Below, piece after piece: positions 9,744 to 19,119 of a stretch of DNA of 64,000 nt. The position numbers and the translations under genes were made by a program. The notes beneath the pieces were generated by a model. That model was not told the DNA's origin. It ran no database searches and saw nothing but the letters and a program-made list of their open reading frames with translations. Positions within the stretch are counted from its first letter, which is position 1. The number at the start of each line of letters is the position of its first letter. Origin of the DNA: G965213525 sp965213525 (GTDB lineage: Bacteria > Actinomycetota > Acidimicrobiia > Acidimicrobiales > Poriferisodalaceae); NCBI GenBank assembly GCA_965213525.1, contig OZ243889.1:3100001-3164000 (forward strand), written 5' to 3'.

Positions 9744-10538
9744 TCACAGAGCGCCGCCGCCGGCGCCTGATACGTCAGGGCCGGTACCGGCCGACGGGTC
9801 GGCACGCAGGCGGTACACCGAGACGTGATCGGTGGACGCAGAGGTGAACGGCGTGCCCGACCAGTCGGCGTGACGGGCCTCGAGGCCCAACCCCGCCCAC
9901 TCGGCCATCAGGTCGAGCTCGGACGGCCAGAGGTAGCGGTGTGGGCTGCGCCAGCAGGTGGCCCGGCCGTCGTCGTCGAAGCGGACGTGGTGCGAGACGA
10001 GGCGCTGCGCGACGACGTCATAGGTGTCCACGCCCAGGTATCCCGGCTCGGACACGCACACCGCAGCGTCCTGGCCGGGGGGCAGGCGGCGCAGCGCGGG
10101 GACGAACAGCTCGACGACGAACCGGCCGCCCGGGACGAGGTGGCGCGCCGCGTTGCGCACGCACGCCAGCTGCCCACGTTGGGTCAACAGGTTGGTGAGC
10201 GAGTTCCACACGACATAGACGAGGCTGAACTCGCCGGGCGCCCGCACCTCGGCCATGTCGCCGACGGTGACCGGGATGGTCGCCTCGTCGGCCTTGGTCC
10301 GCAGGCGCGCCACCATCGATTCGGACAGCTCGATCCCGCTGACCGGGACGCCCCGGTCCGACAGCGGGACCGCCACCCGCCCGGTGCCGATCGCCAGCTC
10401 CAGCGCAGCGCCCCCGTCGGCGAGGGCGACGAGCCGCTCGACGGTCGGGTCGAGGACCTCGGGGGAGAACATGCCGACGCCCGGGGTGTCGTACCGCCGG
10501 GCGATGTCGTCGTCCCGGAGCTGATCGTGGTCGAGCAC
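9744..10538 (-). CDS. Class I SAM-dependent methyltransferase
   Basis: A 264-residue Rossmann-fold methyltransferase. Motif I ALELAIGTGRVAVPL (about residues 45-59) binds S-adenosylmethionine, the post-I acidic strand is VSGIELSESMV, and motif II includes FSLVYVVWNSL. It resembles small-molecule methyltransferases rather than RNA or DNA enzymes. It lies 45 nt upstream of the DUF692 gene on the same strand, so the two are likely cotranscribed. Methyltransferases accompany DUF692 enzymes in some peptide-modification clusters, but no precursor peptide was found here. Substrate unknown. Confidence 0.85.
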   Translation of the reverse strand: MLDHDQLRDDDIARRYDTPGVGMFSPEVLDPTVERLVALADGGAALELAIGTGRVAVPLSDRGVPVSGIELSESMVARLRTKADEATIPVTVGDMAEVRAPGEFSLVYVVWNSLTNLLTQRGQLACVRNAARHLVPGGRFVVELFVPALRRLPPGQDAAVCVSEPGYLGVDTYDVVAQRLVSHHVRFDDDGRATCWRSPHRYLWPSELDLMAEWAGLGLEARHADWSGTPFTSASTDHVSVYRLRADPSAGTGPDVSGAGGGAL

Positions 10539-10690
10539 GGGTCCAGCTTGGGCACCGGCGAGCGCGACGGTCGACCGAGTTCTCCGTCAGCGGCCTCGAC
10601 GGCGTCGACGGGTCACGTCGTCGGTCGCGATCGGACGGCGACCTCGGCCGCGAGCGGCGACTGCCAGCCACCTGCACCCCTGCGACGCCC

Positions 10691-10702
10691 TACGGTGCGG
10701 TC
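10691..10702 (+). promoter_or_regulatory. Leaderless-type -10 element of the amidase
   Basis: TACGGT at 10691-10696 followed by 6 nt and the ATG at 10703; no Shine-Dalgarno sequence is visible. Confidence 0.5.
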
Positions 10703-12121
10703 ATGGAGGCCGAGCTCGACACCGCCATCACCCAGGCCGAGGCCGTGCGGCGGGGGGAGGTCAGCGCCCGTCAGCTCGCCGAGGCGGCCCTGGCCCGCAT
10801 CGAGGCGTCCGACGCCGAGCTGGGCGCCGCCGTGGCCGTGGTCCCCGAGGTCACCCTCGCCGCCGCCGACGCCGTCGATGCGGCCGTGGCCGCCGGTGAG
10901 GACCCGGGCCCCCTCGCCGGTGTGCCCTTCGGCGTCAAGGACCTCGACACCTGCGCCGGGTTCCCCACCACCGAGGGTTCGCTGTGGTTCGTCGATCGCC
11001 CGCCGTCGACGGCCGACTCGATCCACGTCGCCCGCCTGCGGGCCGCCGGGGCGGTGCCCGTGGCGATGACCGCCGCCCCCGAGTTCGGCACGGTCGCCTT
11101 CACCAGCACCAAGGCCCACGGCACCACCCGCAACCCGTGGGACCTCGAACGCACCCCGGGCGGATCGTCGGGGGGCTCCGCCGCCATGGTCGCCGCCGGG
11201 CTGACGGCGATGGCCACCGCCAGCGACGGCGGGGGCTCGACCCGCATCCCCGCCTCGTTCAGCGGCTTGGTGGGCCACAAGCCGAGCTTCGGCCGCATCC
11301 CCTCCGAGCACGCCACCACCTCCCAGACCGCGGTGAAGGGGGTGTTGACCACCACCGTGGCCGACACCGCCCGCGCCCTCGACGTGACCGCCGGCCCCGA
11401 CGATCGCGACCGCACATCGCTGCCGGCGACGGGGATCAGCTTCGAGCGGGCCATCGAGGAGCTCGACGTCAGCGATCTGCGCATCGGCTGGTCGGGCGAT
11501 CTCGGCTTCGCCGTCGTCGACCCCGAGGTCAGCGCCCTCACCCGCGCCGCGGCCGAGCGCCTCGCCGCTGCGGCCGGGGTGGAGCTCTTCGACGCCACCG
11601 TCGATCTCGGCGACCCCACCCGGGCGTGGATGACCTCGAGTGCCATCGACCAGTGGCTCCACGTCGATCGTGACCACGAATCCCGCCTCGACGAGCTGAT
11701 GCCCTCGGTGCGGCGGGGCTACGACCAGACCCTCGACTGGCCGGGACGCCGCTACGTCAAGGTGCTGCGCGACCGCACCGAGCTGGAGGCCCGGGTCGCT
11801 CGCGTGTACGAAGAGGTGGACGTGCTCTGCACCCCGGCCACCGCCGTGGTCGCCTTCGCCGCCGCCGGACCGCCGCCGGGCGTCATCGACGGCCAGGAGG
11901 TGCACGCCGGCATGTCGGTGCCGTTCACGATGGTGGCCAACCTGTGCTGGAACCCGGCGTGCTCGGTGCCGGCCGGGCTCACCGCGGCGGGGCTGCCCAT
12001 CGGGTTGCAGGTCATGGGTCGCCGCCACGACGACGCCACCGTCTTGCGCCTCGCCCGCCTCGCCGAGCAGACCTGGGGATGGCCCCGCACGGCCCCGGGA
12101 TGGCCCCGCGCGGCGGCGTGA
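10703..12121 (+). CDS. Amidase, amidase-signature family
   Basis: Hydrolyses a carboxamide to acid and ammonia in the cytoplasm; substrate unknown. The Ser-cisSer-Lys triad is intact: Lys in GVPFGVKDLD (about residue 77), the cis-Ser in the Gly/Ser-rich signature RTPGGSSGGSAA (about 152-163), and the nucleophile Ser in ASDGGGSTRIPAS. At 472 residues it is of normal family length. The C-terminal tail WGWPRTAPGWPRAAA is a short local duplication at the end of the gene and is not part of the fold. It is a single gene with its own leaderless-type promoter. GatA function is unlikely because no gatB or gatC neighbours are present. Confidence 0.9.
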   Translation: MEAELDTAITQAEAVRRGEVSARQLAEAALARIEASDAELGAAVAVVPEVTLAAADAVDAAVAAGEDPGPLAGVPFGVKDLDTCAGFPTTEGSLWFVDRPPSTADSIHVARLRAAGAVPVAMTAAPEFGTVAFTSTKAHGTTRNPWDLERTPGGSSGGSAAMVAAGLTAMATASDGGGSTRIPASFSGLVGHKPSFGRIPSEHATTSQTAVKGVLTTTVADTARALDVTAGPDDRDRTSLPATGISFERAIEELDVSDLRIGWSGDLGFAVVDPEVSALTRAAAERLAAAAGVELFDATVDLGDPTRAWMTSSAIDQWLHVDRDHESRLDELMPSVRRGYDQTLDWPGRRYVKVLRDRTELEARVARVYEEVDVLCTPATAVVAFAAAGPPPGVIDGQEVHAGMSVPFTMVANLCWNPACSVPAGLTAAGLPIGLQVMGRRHDDATVLRLARLAEQTWGWPRTAPGWPRAAA

Positions 12122-12238
12122 GCCCGCCGGCCACCTGGTCGACGGCCGCCGAGATGCACCGCAGCGCCAGGACGCACCGCACCGCCCGGGATGCACCGGC
12201 GCCCGCCCACCGCAACCTGCCGCCCCGTCGCACCGAGC

Positions 12239-12269
12239 GTGACGACGCAACCCTCCTGGGAGGCGTCAC
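12239..12269 (+). terminator. Possible hairpin terminator between amidase and nucleotidase genes
   Basis: GTGACG (12239-12244) pairs with CGTCAC (12264-12269), and an inner CCTCC/GGAGG arm also pairs. It is followed by the TACGGT promoter-like element of the next gene. There is no T-tract, so confidence is limited. The rest of 12122-12357 shows nothing recognisable. Confidence 0.35.
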
Positions 12270-12313
12270 CGGCCGTTCCGCCGACGTTCACGGCGCGTCT
12301 GCCACCCCCTAGC

Positions 12314-12319
12314 TACGGT
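12314..12319 (+). promoter_or_regulatory. -10-like TACGGT of the secreted nucleotidase gene
   Basis: TACGGT at 12314-12319 lies 38 nt before the ATG at 12358. A GAGGGG ribosome site follows at about 12341-12346, so this gene appears to have a conventional leader, unlike many neighbours. Confidence 0.4.
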
Positions 12320-12357
12320 CTGGCCGTCGCTACGACCACCGAGGGGAACCGACGACG

Positions 12358-15303
12358 ATGCGAACCCACCGCCTGATGCTCGCTGCGCTGGCCGCCGTCT
12401 GCCTCGCTGCCATCACCGGCACCGCTGCCGCCGCTCCCGGCGACGGCGGACCCGGCACCACCACGGTCACCAGCGCCGCGGAGCTGCAGGCCGCCTTCGA
12501 CGCCGCAGCCGCTGGCGGACCCACCACCGTCGCGGTCAGCGGAACCATCGAGCTCGACGCCGCTGCGGTGTACCGGGGCACCGACCGTCTCGTCCTCCAC
12601 GGACCCGGCCGCATCGTCGGCACCGATCCCGACGCCGACGTCATCGTCGCCGACGGCGGTGCCCCCCTCACGGTGCGACGCCTGTCGGTGGAAGGCGGCC
12701 GGCGCGGCATCGTCGTCACCGTGCCCCAGGACGTCGATCGCTACGTCCAGCTCACCCTGTTCCGGGTGTCGGTTGCCAACACCGGGTACCACGGCGTGCA
12801 GGTCATCGACGGGCTCGTCGACCTGGCCGCGATGGGCCTCGGCGAGGATCAGGTCAGCCCCGGGGCCGACCTCGTGACCGAGGCGCTCGTCGAGACCGAG
12901 GTGGCCGGCGGCGCCGCAGGATCGCTCGGGCTCGTCGCCGAGCAGGTGCAGGTGCGCAACAGCGGGCGCGCTGCGCTCGACCAGGACGGCCTGCGCATCG
13001 ACGAGCGAGGGGACGGCGGCATCGGCGTCCTGGTCGAACGGGCGCTGTTCCAGGGCAACGGCGCCGACGGCGTCGAGCTCGACGAGGCTGGTCGCGGCGG
13101 CGTGCGAGCGAGCTTCACCGCCACCGCCATCCGTGACAACGGCGACTTCGACGTCGACGCCGACCCCGACGACGGGCTCGACGTCGACGAGGCCGACGCC
13201 GGCGGGCTCTACCTCCAGATGACCGACGCAGAGGTCACCGCCAACTTCGACGAGGGCATCGACCTCGACGAGGCCGGCGACGGACCCGCCGTCGTCGTCC
13301 TCACCAACGTCCTCGCCTCGGCCAACGTCGACGAGAACGTCAAGGTGACCGAGCACGGGCGGGGTTCGGCCGGCTTCGTCGTCGAGGGCGGCGCGTACGA
13401 CGGGTCCCAGGACGCCTCGGGCATCCTCGTCGAGGAGTTCGACGCCGGCACCGTGGACGGTTCGATCAGCGGCGCGAGCATCACCGACAACGCCGACAGC
13501 GGCGTCGAGCTGCTCTCGGTCGACCTGTCCGCCGACGCGGTCGACATCATCGACGACGCCGACCTCCCGCTCCCGCGCGACGGCAGGACCGGCGCCATCG
13601 AGGTGCGCGACGTCACGTTCGCCGGCAACGACGACGGCGCCGTCGACACCTTCGGCGTCGAGGTGACCGGCGACGTCGAGCTGCCCGCCTTCGGTCCCGC
13701 CGAGGACGACGCGGCGTTCAGCCTCGTGGTGCTGCACGTCAACGACGGTGAGTCCGACCTGTTGGGTGACGAGGACGGCGCCGGGTCGATCTCGCGCTTC
13801 GGCACCCTGCTCGACGCCCAGCGCGACGCCCTCGAGCCGGGCGTCGACCGGGGCGTCGTGGCCGTCACCTCGGGTGACAACTTCCTCGCCAGCCCCGAGT
13901 TCTCGGCGAGCCTCGCACTGGGCCCGCCGTACTTCGACAGCATCGCCCTGGACCGCCTCGACTTCGATGCGTACGCCATCGGCAACCACGAGTTCGACTT
14001 CGGTGCCGCCGTGCTCGCCGAGGTCATCGACGGCATCGAGGGTTGCGAGGAGGATCCCTTCGTCTCGGCCAACCTGCGCTTCGGGGCCGTGCCCGAGCTG
14101 CAGGCGCTCGTCGAGCGGGGTTGCATCCAGACCTCGACGGTGGCGATGCGCGACGGTCGCGAGATCGCCATCATCGGGCTCACCACGCCCGACCTGCGCG
14201 AGGTGTCCTCGCCGGGTGACACCGAGATCCTCGACGACCTCGCCGGGATCGTGAACGCCGAGGCGGCGGCGCTCGCCGACGCCGGGGTGCGCCACGTCCT
14301 GCTCGCCAGCCACCTCCAGGACATCGACGAGGAGGTGGCGCTCGCTGCTGACCTGCGCGGCGTCGACGCCATCATCGGCGGTGGCGGCGGGGAGCGGCTC
14401 GACGACGCCCTCACCGCGATGACCGCCGACGGGGTAGTGATCCCGATCGTGACCGTCCCCGGCGACTACTTCGACCTCGGTCGCCTGGTGCTCGACTTCG
14501 ACGCCGCCGGCGCGCTCACGGGCTTCGACTGGGATCTGCTCGCCGTGGACGGTGACCTGGACGAGGACCCCTTCCTGCTCGCCGAGGTGGAGGCGCCGGT
14601 GGCGGCCTTCGTCGCCGAGCTGGACGAGCAGATCGTCACGACCAGCGACGTGCCGCTGAACGGCGTGCGCAACGACGTGAGGACGCGCGAGACCAACGTG
14701 GGCAACCTGATGGCCGACGGCTACGTCGACCAGGTGGCCGCCGCGACGGTGGACCTCGGTGCCGCCGGCCCGATCGTGGGCCTCCAGAACGGCGGCGGGA
14801 TCCGCAACGACTCGATCATCCCCGCCGGGCCGGTCTCGGTGCTCGACACCTTCGACATCGCACCGTTCACCAACTTCGTGTCGGTGCTCACCGATGTGGC
14901 ACCCGCCGACGTCGTCGCCGCCGTCGAGCACGGGTTGGCGGCGCTGCCCGACACCGCCGGCTCGTTCGCCCAGTGGTCAGCAGGCGTGCGAATCGTCTAC
15001 GACCCGGCGGCCGCGCCCGGGGACCGGATCGTCGATCTCACCCTCGGCGGCGTCGACTACGTCAGCGACGGAGCGCTCGTCGCCGACGTGGCGCCCGTCG
15101 ACGTCGCCACCATCGACTTCCTCGCTGCTGGCAACGACGGGTACGACGTCTTCGAGGCCTACGACTTCACCCGCCTGGCCGGTGTCACCTACCAGTCGTC
15201 GCTCGTCGACGTCCTCGAGGGCGCCGATCTGTCGCCCGGGTCGCCGGAGTACCGACCCCGCGAAGACGTGTCGCTGCGCACTCGGATCATCCCGATCGCC
15301 TGA
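12358..15303 (+). CDS. Secreted beta-helix / 5'-nucleotidase (UshA-like metallophosphoesterase) fusion
   Basis: A 981-residue exported protein with a Sec signal peptide (residues 1-26, ending TAAAAPG). Residues about 35-440 form repeating short strands rich in D, G and N (DGLRIDE, DGVELDEAG, DGLDVDEAD, EGIDLDEAG), typical of a right-handed parallel beta-helix. Residues about 455-760 are a metallophosphoesterase of the 5'-nucleotidase/cyclic phosphodiesterase family: VLHVNDGES, SGDNFLASPEF, AIGNHEFDFG. Residues about 770-975 are the 5'-nucleotidase C-terminal domain (NVGNLMADGYVD, NGGGIRNDSIIP, AGNDGYDVF). The first motif reads NDGES instead of the classical NDxH, a variant I associate with one subfamily. 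It probably releases phosphate from extracellular nucleotides. No sorting signal or C-terminal transmembrane helix was seen. Confidence 0.87.
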   Translation: MRTHRLMLAALAAVCLAAITGTAAAAPGDGGPGTTTVTSAAELQAAFDAAAAGGPTTVAVSGTIELDAAAVYRGTDRLVLHGPGRIVGTDPDADVIVADGGAPLTVRRLSVEGGRRGIVVTVPQDVDRYVQLTLFRVSVANTGYHGVQVIDGLVDLAAMGLGEDQVSPGADLVTEALVETEVAGGAAGSLGLVAEQVQVRNSGRAALDQDGLRIDERGDGGIGVLVERALFQGNGADGVELDEAGRGGVRASFTATAIRDNGDFDVDADPDDGLDVDEADAGGLYLQMTDAEVTANFDEGIDLDEAGDGPAVVVLTNVLASANVDENVKVTEHGRGSAGFVVEGGAYDGSQDASGILVEEFDAGTVDGSISGASITDNADSGVELLSVDLSADAVDIIDDADLPLPRDGRTGAIEVRDVTFAGNDDGAVDTFGVEVTGDVELPAFGPAEDDAAFSLVVLHVNDGESDLLGDEDGAGSISRFGTLLDAQRDALEPGVDRGVVAVTSGDNFLASPEFSASLALGPPYFDSIALDRLDFDAYAIGNHEFDFGAAVLAEVIDGIEGCEEDPFVSANLRFGAVPELQALVERGCIQTSTVAMRDGREIAIIGLTTPDLREVSSPGDTEILDDLAGIVNAEAAALADAGVRHVLLASHLQDIDEEVALAADLRGVDAIIGGGGGERLDDALTAMTADGVVIPIVTVPGDYFDLGRLVLDFDAAGALTGFDWDLLAVDGDLDEDPFLLAEVEAPVAAFVAELDEQIVTTSDVPLNGVRNDVRTRETNVGNLMADGYVDQVAAATVDLGAAGPIVGLQNGGGIRNDSIIPAGPVSVLDTFDIAPFTNFVSVLTDVAPADVVAAVEHGLAALPDTAGSFAQWSAGVRIVYDPAAAPGDRIVDLTLGGVDYVSDGALVADVAPVDVATIDFLAAGNDGYDVFEAYDFTRLAGVTYQSSLVDVLEGADLSPGSPEYRPREDVSLRTRIIPIA

Positions 15304-15411
15304 GCGCTCGAGCGCCTGCACCGCTCACTGGCCAGCGGCTCGCCGGTTCCGTCGCCAGACGCACCGGCGACCGCTCAGCCGGGTTCGGCGACTCAGCGGG
15401 GCTGGGGCGAC

Positions 15412-15855
15412 TCAGCGGGGTCGGGCGACGAACACGGGGATCTCCCGGTCGGTGCGCTCTGCGTACTCGGCGTAGGGCGCGAACGCCGCCACCGCACGAT
15501 CCCACCAGCGGGCTCGCTCCTCGCCGGTGACGAGGCGGGCGGCGGCGTCGAAGGGCTCGGGCCCGTCCTGGATCATCAACGCCTCGGGGTCGGTGACGAG
15601 GTGGTGGTACCAGTCGGGGTGCTTCGGATCGCCGCCCTTGGACGCCACCAACGCGTACTCGCCGTCGTGCTCGACGCGCATCAGCGGGTTCTTGCGGATC
15701 TTGCCGCTGCGGTGGCCTCGCGTCGTCATGATGATGACGGGCAGGCCGGTGTCGAGCAGGGTCGCCGCCCGGGTGCCTCCTGACGCCTCGTACTCGGCGA
15801 CCTGGTCGCGCACCCACTCCGACGAGCTGGGCTCGTAGTCCCCCTGCAAGGTCAC
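15412..15855 (-). CDS. Ddn-like F420-dependent nitroreductase family protein
   Basis: A 147-residue split-beta-barrel protein of the deazaflavin-dependent nitroreductase family (F420H2_quin_red). Diagnostic segments are LDTGLPVIIMTTRGHRSGKIRKNPLMRVEHDGEY (split across two strands), ASKGGDPKHPDWYHHL and ERARWWDRAVAAFAPYAEYAERTDREIPVFVARP. Family members use reduced F420 to reduce quinones or other electrophiles. The ATG at 15855 gives the standard N-terminus. Its stop lies beside a short direct repeat (cgactcagcgggg, twice, about 15389-15420). Native substrate unknown. Confidence 0.9.
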   Translation of the reverse strand: MTLQGDYEPSSSEWVRDQVAEYEASGGTRAATLLDTGLPVIIMTTRGHRSGKIRKNPLMRVEHDGEYALVASKGGDPKHPDWYHHLVTDPEALMIQDGPEPFDAAARLVTGEERARWWDRAVAAFAPYAEYAERTDREIPVFVARPR

Positions 15856-15871
15856 GGCGTGAGGTTACGCC

Positions 15872-17543
15872 TCAACGTGTTGCGGCGCCGGGTGAGCCCT
15901 CGGCCACGACGAAGGTGGCGACGGTCGAGACCGGTGCCTGGGCCGAGACGATGTCGGCGACCTCACGGATGTCGCACCGCCATGCGTCGTTGGTCACGGT
16001 GTGCAGGTGGTACCCGTGGTGCTCGTCGGCGGTGGAGCCGTCGCGCTCGGCCTCGCCGCCGTTGAAGTAGCGGATGTTCGGGTTGATCTCGAGGGCCGCT
16101 TCGAACAGGGGCACGAACGCGCCGGGGAAGTTCGACGTCACGCTCGTGCAGGTGAACTCGGTGCCGATCCGAGTGGCCTCGACGTCGGCGAAGTCGACCG
16201 CCAGGTCCGAGACCCAGCTCGAGTGGATGTCCCCGGACAGCACGACGAGGTTGGACACCCCGAGGTCCTCGATGGCCCCGAGCAGCCGGGCGCGCGCCTC
16301 GGGGTAGCCGTCCCAGGCGTCGGCGTTGACGATCGCCGGCCCGTCGGCCGAGGGCAGCACGGCCTGGGTCATCACGACCTGCTGGCCGAGCACGTTCCAG
16401 GTCGCCGACGACCGGCGCAACCGGCTGAGCAGCCAGGCCTCCTGCTCGTCGCCGAGCAGCGTGCCGTCGGGGTTGGGGGTGCCGAAGACCATCAGGTCGG
16501 CGCCGTCGAGCTGGGGCTGGTCGGTGCGGTACTGGCGGGTGTCGAGCATGCAGAGCTGCACGGTGTCGCCGAAGACGAACGCCCGGTCGGTGCGGCGCAT
16601 GTCCTCGGCCCGGGGCCGCTGGTACCAGGCGTAGGGCAGGTGCTCCCACATGGCCTGGTAGGCGTTGGCGCGCTGCTCCGCGAAGTCTGCCACCGCGGGT
16701 GACTGGTCGTCCTCGTCGATGAGGCCGGCGTGGTTGTTCTCGACCTCGTGGTCGTCGGGCACGTGGATGACCGGCGCCGCGGCGTGCAGCTCCTGAAGGG
16801 CCGGGTCGAGCTTGTACTGGGCGTGACGGCCCCGGTACTCGGCGAGGGTCTCGACGGTGTCCTTGCCGCCGAGGTCGGTGTGGCGGCGGAACGCCTCGGG
16901 GTCGGCGTCGTACTCGTAGATGTAGTCACCGAGGTGCACCCAGAAGTCCAGATCCTCCTCGGCGGCCCGGGCGTAGGCCCCGAAGGCGCCGTTGGAGAAG
17001 TTCGAGCAGCTGAGCGCGGCGAAGCGCACCGTGTCGGGGTCTCGGCCCCACACCGGGGCGGTCCGGGTGCGCCCGGTGCGGCTGAGGTCCGAGCCGGCCC
17101 GGAACCGGTACTAGTACTCCCGTCCCGCCTCGAGTCCGGAGAGGGGCACCCGCACCGAGTAGCCGACCTGGGCACCCGTTCGGGCGGTGCCGTCGGCGAC
17201 GACGTGGGCGAACCGTGGGTCGCTCGCCACCTGCCACTCCACCGGCGGCGCCGGGCTCGACGGGTCCATGCCGCCGTGGAGTCCGTCGCCGAGCGGGTCC
17301 GGCGCAAGGGGTCCACAGCACGACCGAGCGCGGCCGGGGCTCGCCCGAGGCCACCCCCAAGCTGAACAGCGTGCCGTGCGGGGTCGAGCGGCGGTGGGGG
17401 GCGGCGACGCGTGCCGGGGCCGACAGCGCACCGGCCAGGTCGGTGCCGACCAGCGGGGCGGCAGCCACCACGCCACCGAGCGCCAGACCACGACGCAGCA
17501 GCGTGCGCCGGTTGAGCGAGGACGAGGACGCTTGTTCGGTCAT
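15872..17543 (-). pseudogene. phoD: Alkaline phosphatase D (PhoD-like), disrupted by a frameshift and an in-frame TAG
   Basis: PhoD is a Tat-exported phosphodiesterase/phosphatase. The start at 17543 gives a twin-arginine signal (LNRRTLLRRGLALGG). The frame is lost near 17307, just after SVVLWTP, where relatives read VLWTRLAPDP; two bases appear to be missing. It resumes in a second frame (LAPDPLGDG...GREY) and meets TAG at 17113-17111 exactly where the family has Trp in REYWYRF, a one-base TGG to TAG change. The remaining 393 codons are intact and carry the metal motifs VHLGDYIYEY, PDDHEVENN and SGDIHSSW. As written, no full-length protein can be made. Two lesions favour a true pseudogene, though base errors are possible. 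Confidence 0.85.
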
Positions 17544-17716
17544 GGCGCTGGACTCCGGGCTCGGCGATCGACGCCGCCCATGCGAGCAGGCCCCGACGTC
17601 GCCCGGCTGTCCGCGCTGCGTCCCCGAGACGAACGGTGTCCACCGCAGTGGTGGCCACCACCGGTCGGTCGCCGCTGGGAGCCATGCCACGGGGTCCGAC
17701 GTCAGCTCCGGGCCGC

Positions 17717-18961
17717 TCAACCGTTGCGGGGGACCTCACGGAACGGACGGCGGCGGACGTCGTCGGGCTCGGCGGGCAGGCCGAGGACGCGCTCGCCGAC
17801 GATGTTGCGCTGGATCTGGTCGGTGCCACCGGCGATGGATTGCGCCGGGGTCGACACCAGCACCTCGGCGACCGTGGCGTGGATGGGGTCCTCGGGCCGC
17901 TCGGTGAGCATCGCCGAGGCGCCAGCCAGGCCGGTGTGGGCGTGGTGGGCCCGCCGGGCGAGCTCTGAGGCCGCCAGCTTGCCGAGCGACCCCTCTGCGC
18001 CTGGCGGGCGTCCCAGCTCCCGGGCGCGAGTGGCCCGAGCGGCGGTCCACGAACCCGCCCGCTCGAACGCCACCGCAGTCGTGACCCGTTGTCGCAGGAT
18101 CGGATCGCCGATCGCTCCGGCCGCCGACGCCCGCTCGACGAGCAGGTCGGCCCGTCCGGCACGCTGGGGGTACCAGGCGTAGGTGGCGTGGTGGGCCTCG
18201 GCCTCGGCTGCGGCTTGGGTGACGGTCAGCCCCCACGGCTGCGGCGGCAACCGGACCCGACGGAGCGTGGCGAAGCTGCGTTCGTGGGCGAGGGTGGCCC
18301 GGGCGACCCTCCACCCGCCGCCGACCTCGCCGATCACGTCGGCGGCCGCGACCCGGCACCCGGTGAGGAACACCTCGGAGAACGAGGCGTGGCCGTTCAT
18401 CTGGCGCAGCGGGCGCAACTCGACACCGTCGGCGGACATGTCGAGGGCGAAGTAGGTGAGCCCGGCGTGCTTGGGAGCGTCCCAGTCGGTTCGGGCCAGC
18501 AGCATCGCCCGGTCGGCGTGATCGGCGCTGGTGGTCCACACCTTCTGGCCCTGCACGAGCCACTCGTCGCCGTCACGGGTGGCGGTGGTGCCGAGCCCCG
18601 CCAGGTCCGAGCCGGCGCCCGGTTCGCTGAACAGCTGGCACCACCTGAGCTCACCGGTGATGGTGGGGCCGAGGAGGCGGTCGATCTGGGTCTGCGAGCC
18701 GTGCTCGGCCAGGGTGGGGGCGGCGAGCGCCATGCCGCCGCCCAGGGGGGTGGCCACCCCGCCCGCCGAGCGGATCGTCTCGTGGGCCTCCCCGTCGGCC
18801 CAGGCCGCCAGCCCCCGGCCGCAGCGCTGGGTCGGCCACGACGGCACCGCCCATCCGGACTCGAGCAGCCGTCGCCGCCACCCCAGCAGGCCCAGGTCGG
18901 GGTCCCACGCCTCGGCGAACCACGCCGCGACCTCGGCGCGCACCTCCTCGGGTGACGTCAT
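17717..18961 (-). CDS. Acyl-CoA dehydrogenase family protein
   Basis: About 414 residues from the ATG at 18961 (MTSPEEVRAEV); the frame is open to 19027. It belongs to the actinobacterial FadE-type dehydrogenases related to sterol or branched-chain degradation enzymes. Motifs are CQLFSEPGAGSDLAGL, the flavin strand GQKVWTTSADHADRAML, SFSEVFLTGCRV and the C-terminal GGTDQIQRNIVGERVLGLP. The residue at the usual catalytic Glu position of short-chain enzymes is not Glu, as in other FadE heteromers, so activity may need a partner. The start lies in a divergent region shared with the cNMP-GNAT gene, where a 7+7 inverted repeat is found. Substrate unknown. Confidence 0.88.
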   Translation of the reverse strand: MTSPEEVRAEVAAWFAEAWDPDLGLLGWRRRLLESGWAVPSWPTQRCGRGLAAWADGEAHETIRSAGGVATPLGGGMALAAPTLAEHGSQTQIDRLLGPTITGELRWCQLFSEPGAGSDLAGLGTTATRDGDEWLVQGQKVWTTSADHADRAMLLARTDWDAPKHAGLTYFALDMSADGVELRPLRQMNGHASFSEVFLTGCRVAAADVIGEVGGGWRVARATLAHERSFATLRRVRLPPQPWGLTVTQAAAEAEAHHATYAWYPQRAGRADLLVERASAAGAIGDPILRQRVTTAVAFERAGSWTAARATRARELGRPPGAEGSLGKLAASELARRAHHAHTGLAGASAMLTERPEDPIHATVAEVLVSTPAQSIAGGTDQIQRNIVGERVLGLPAEPDDVRRRPFREVPRNG

Positions 18962-19005
18962 CGGCGGGCCCTCCGGTCGCAGTCGACGTGCAGACCCGAG
19001 CCTGG

Positions 19006-19026
19006 TGACCTCGCCTCCGGAGGTCA
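19006..19026. promoter_or_regulatory. Inverted repeat TGACCTC-N7-GAGGTCA in a divergent intergenic region
   Basis: Perfect 7-bp arms (19006-19012 and 19020-19026) enclose the nested palindrome CCTCCGGAGG (19015-19024). It lies between the divergent acyl-CoA dehydrogenase and cNMP-GNAT genes. Candidate operator; a hairpin is also possible. Confidence 0.4.
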
Positions 19027-19119
19027 AGGCGGGCGCCGCTGCCGCCTACACCACCCGCTCCTGCGACGCCGTCGGGCAGCCACCTACGCCGACCCCGGCC
19101 CCCGTGGGACGATGTCGGC

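Noticed and set aside
12313..14931. Antisense open frame of 872 codons on the minus strand
   Set aside because: It mirrors the nucleotidase gene; its translation is V/D/G/R-rich low-complexity without any fold, the usual shadow of a high-GC gene.
17111..17491. Independent small gene ending GREY
   Set aside because: It is the second piece of the disrupted phoD gene, continuous in frame with the downstream part except for the TAG.
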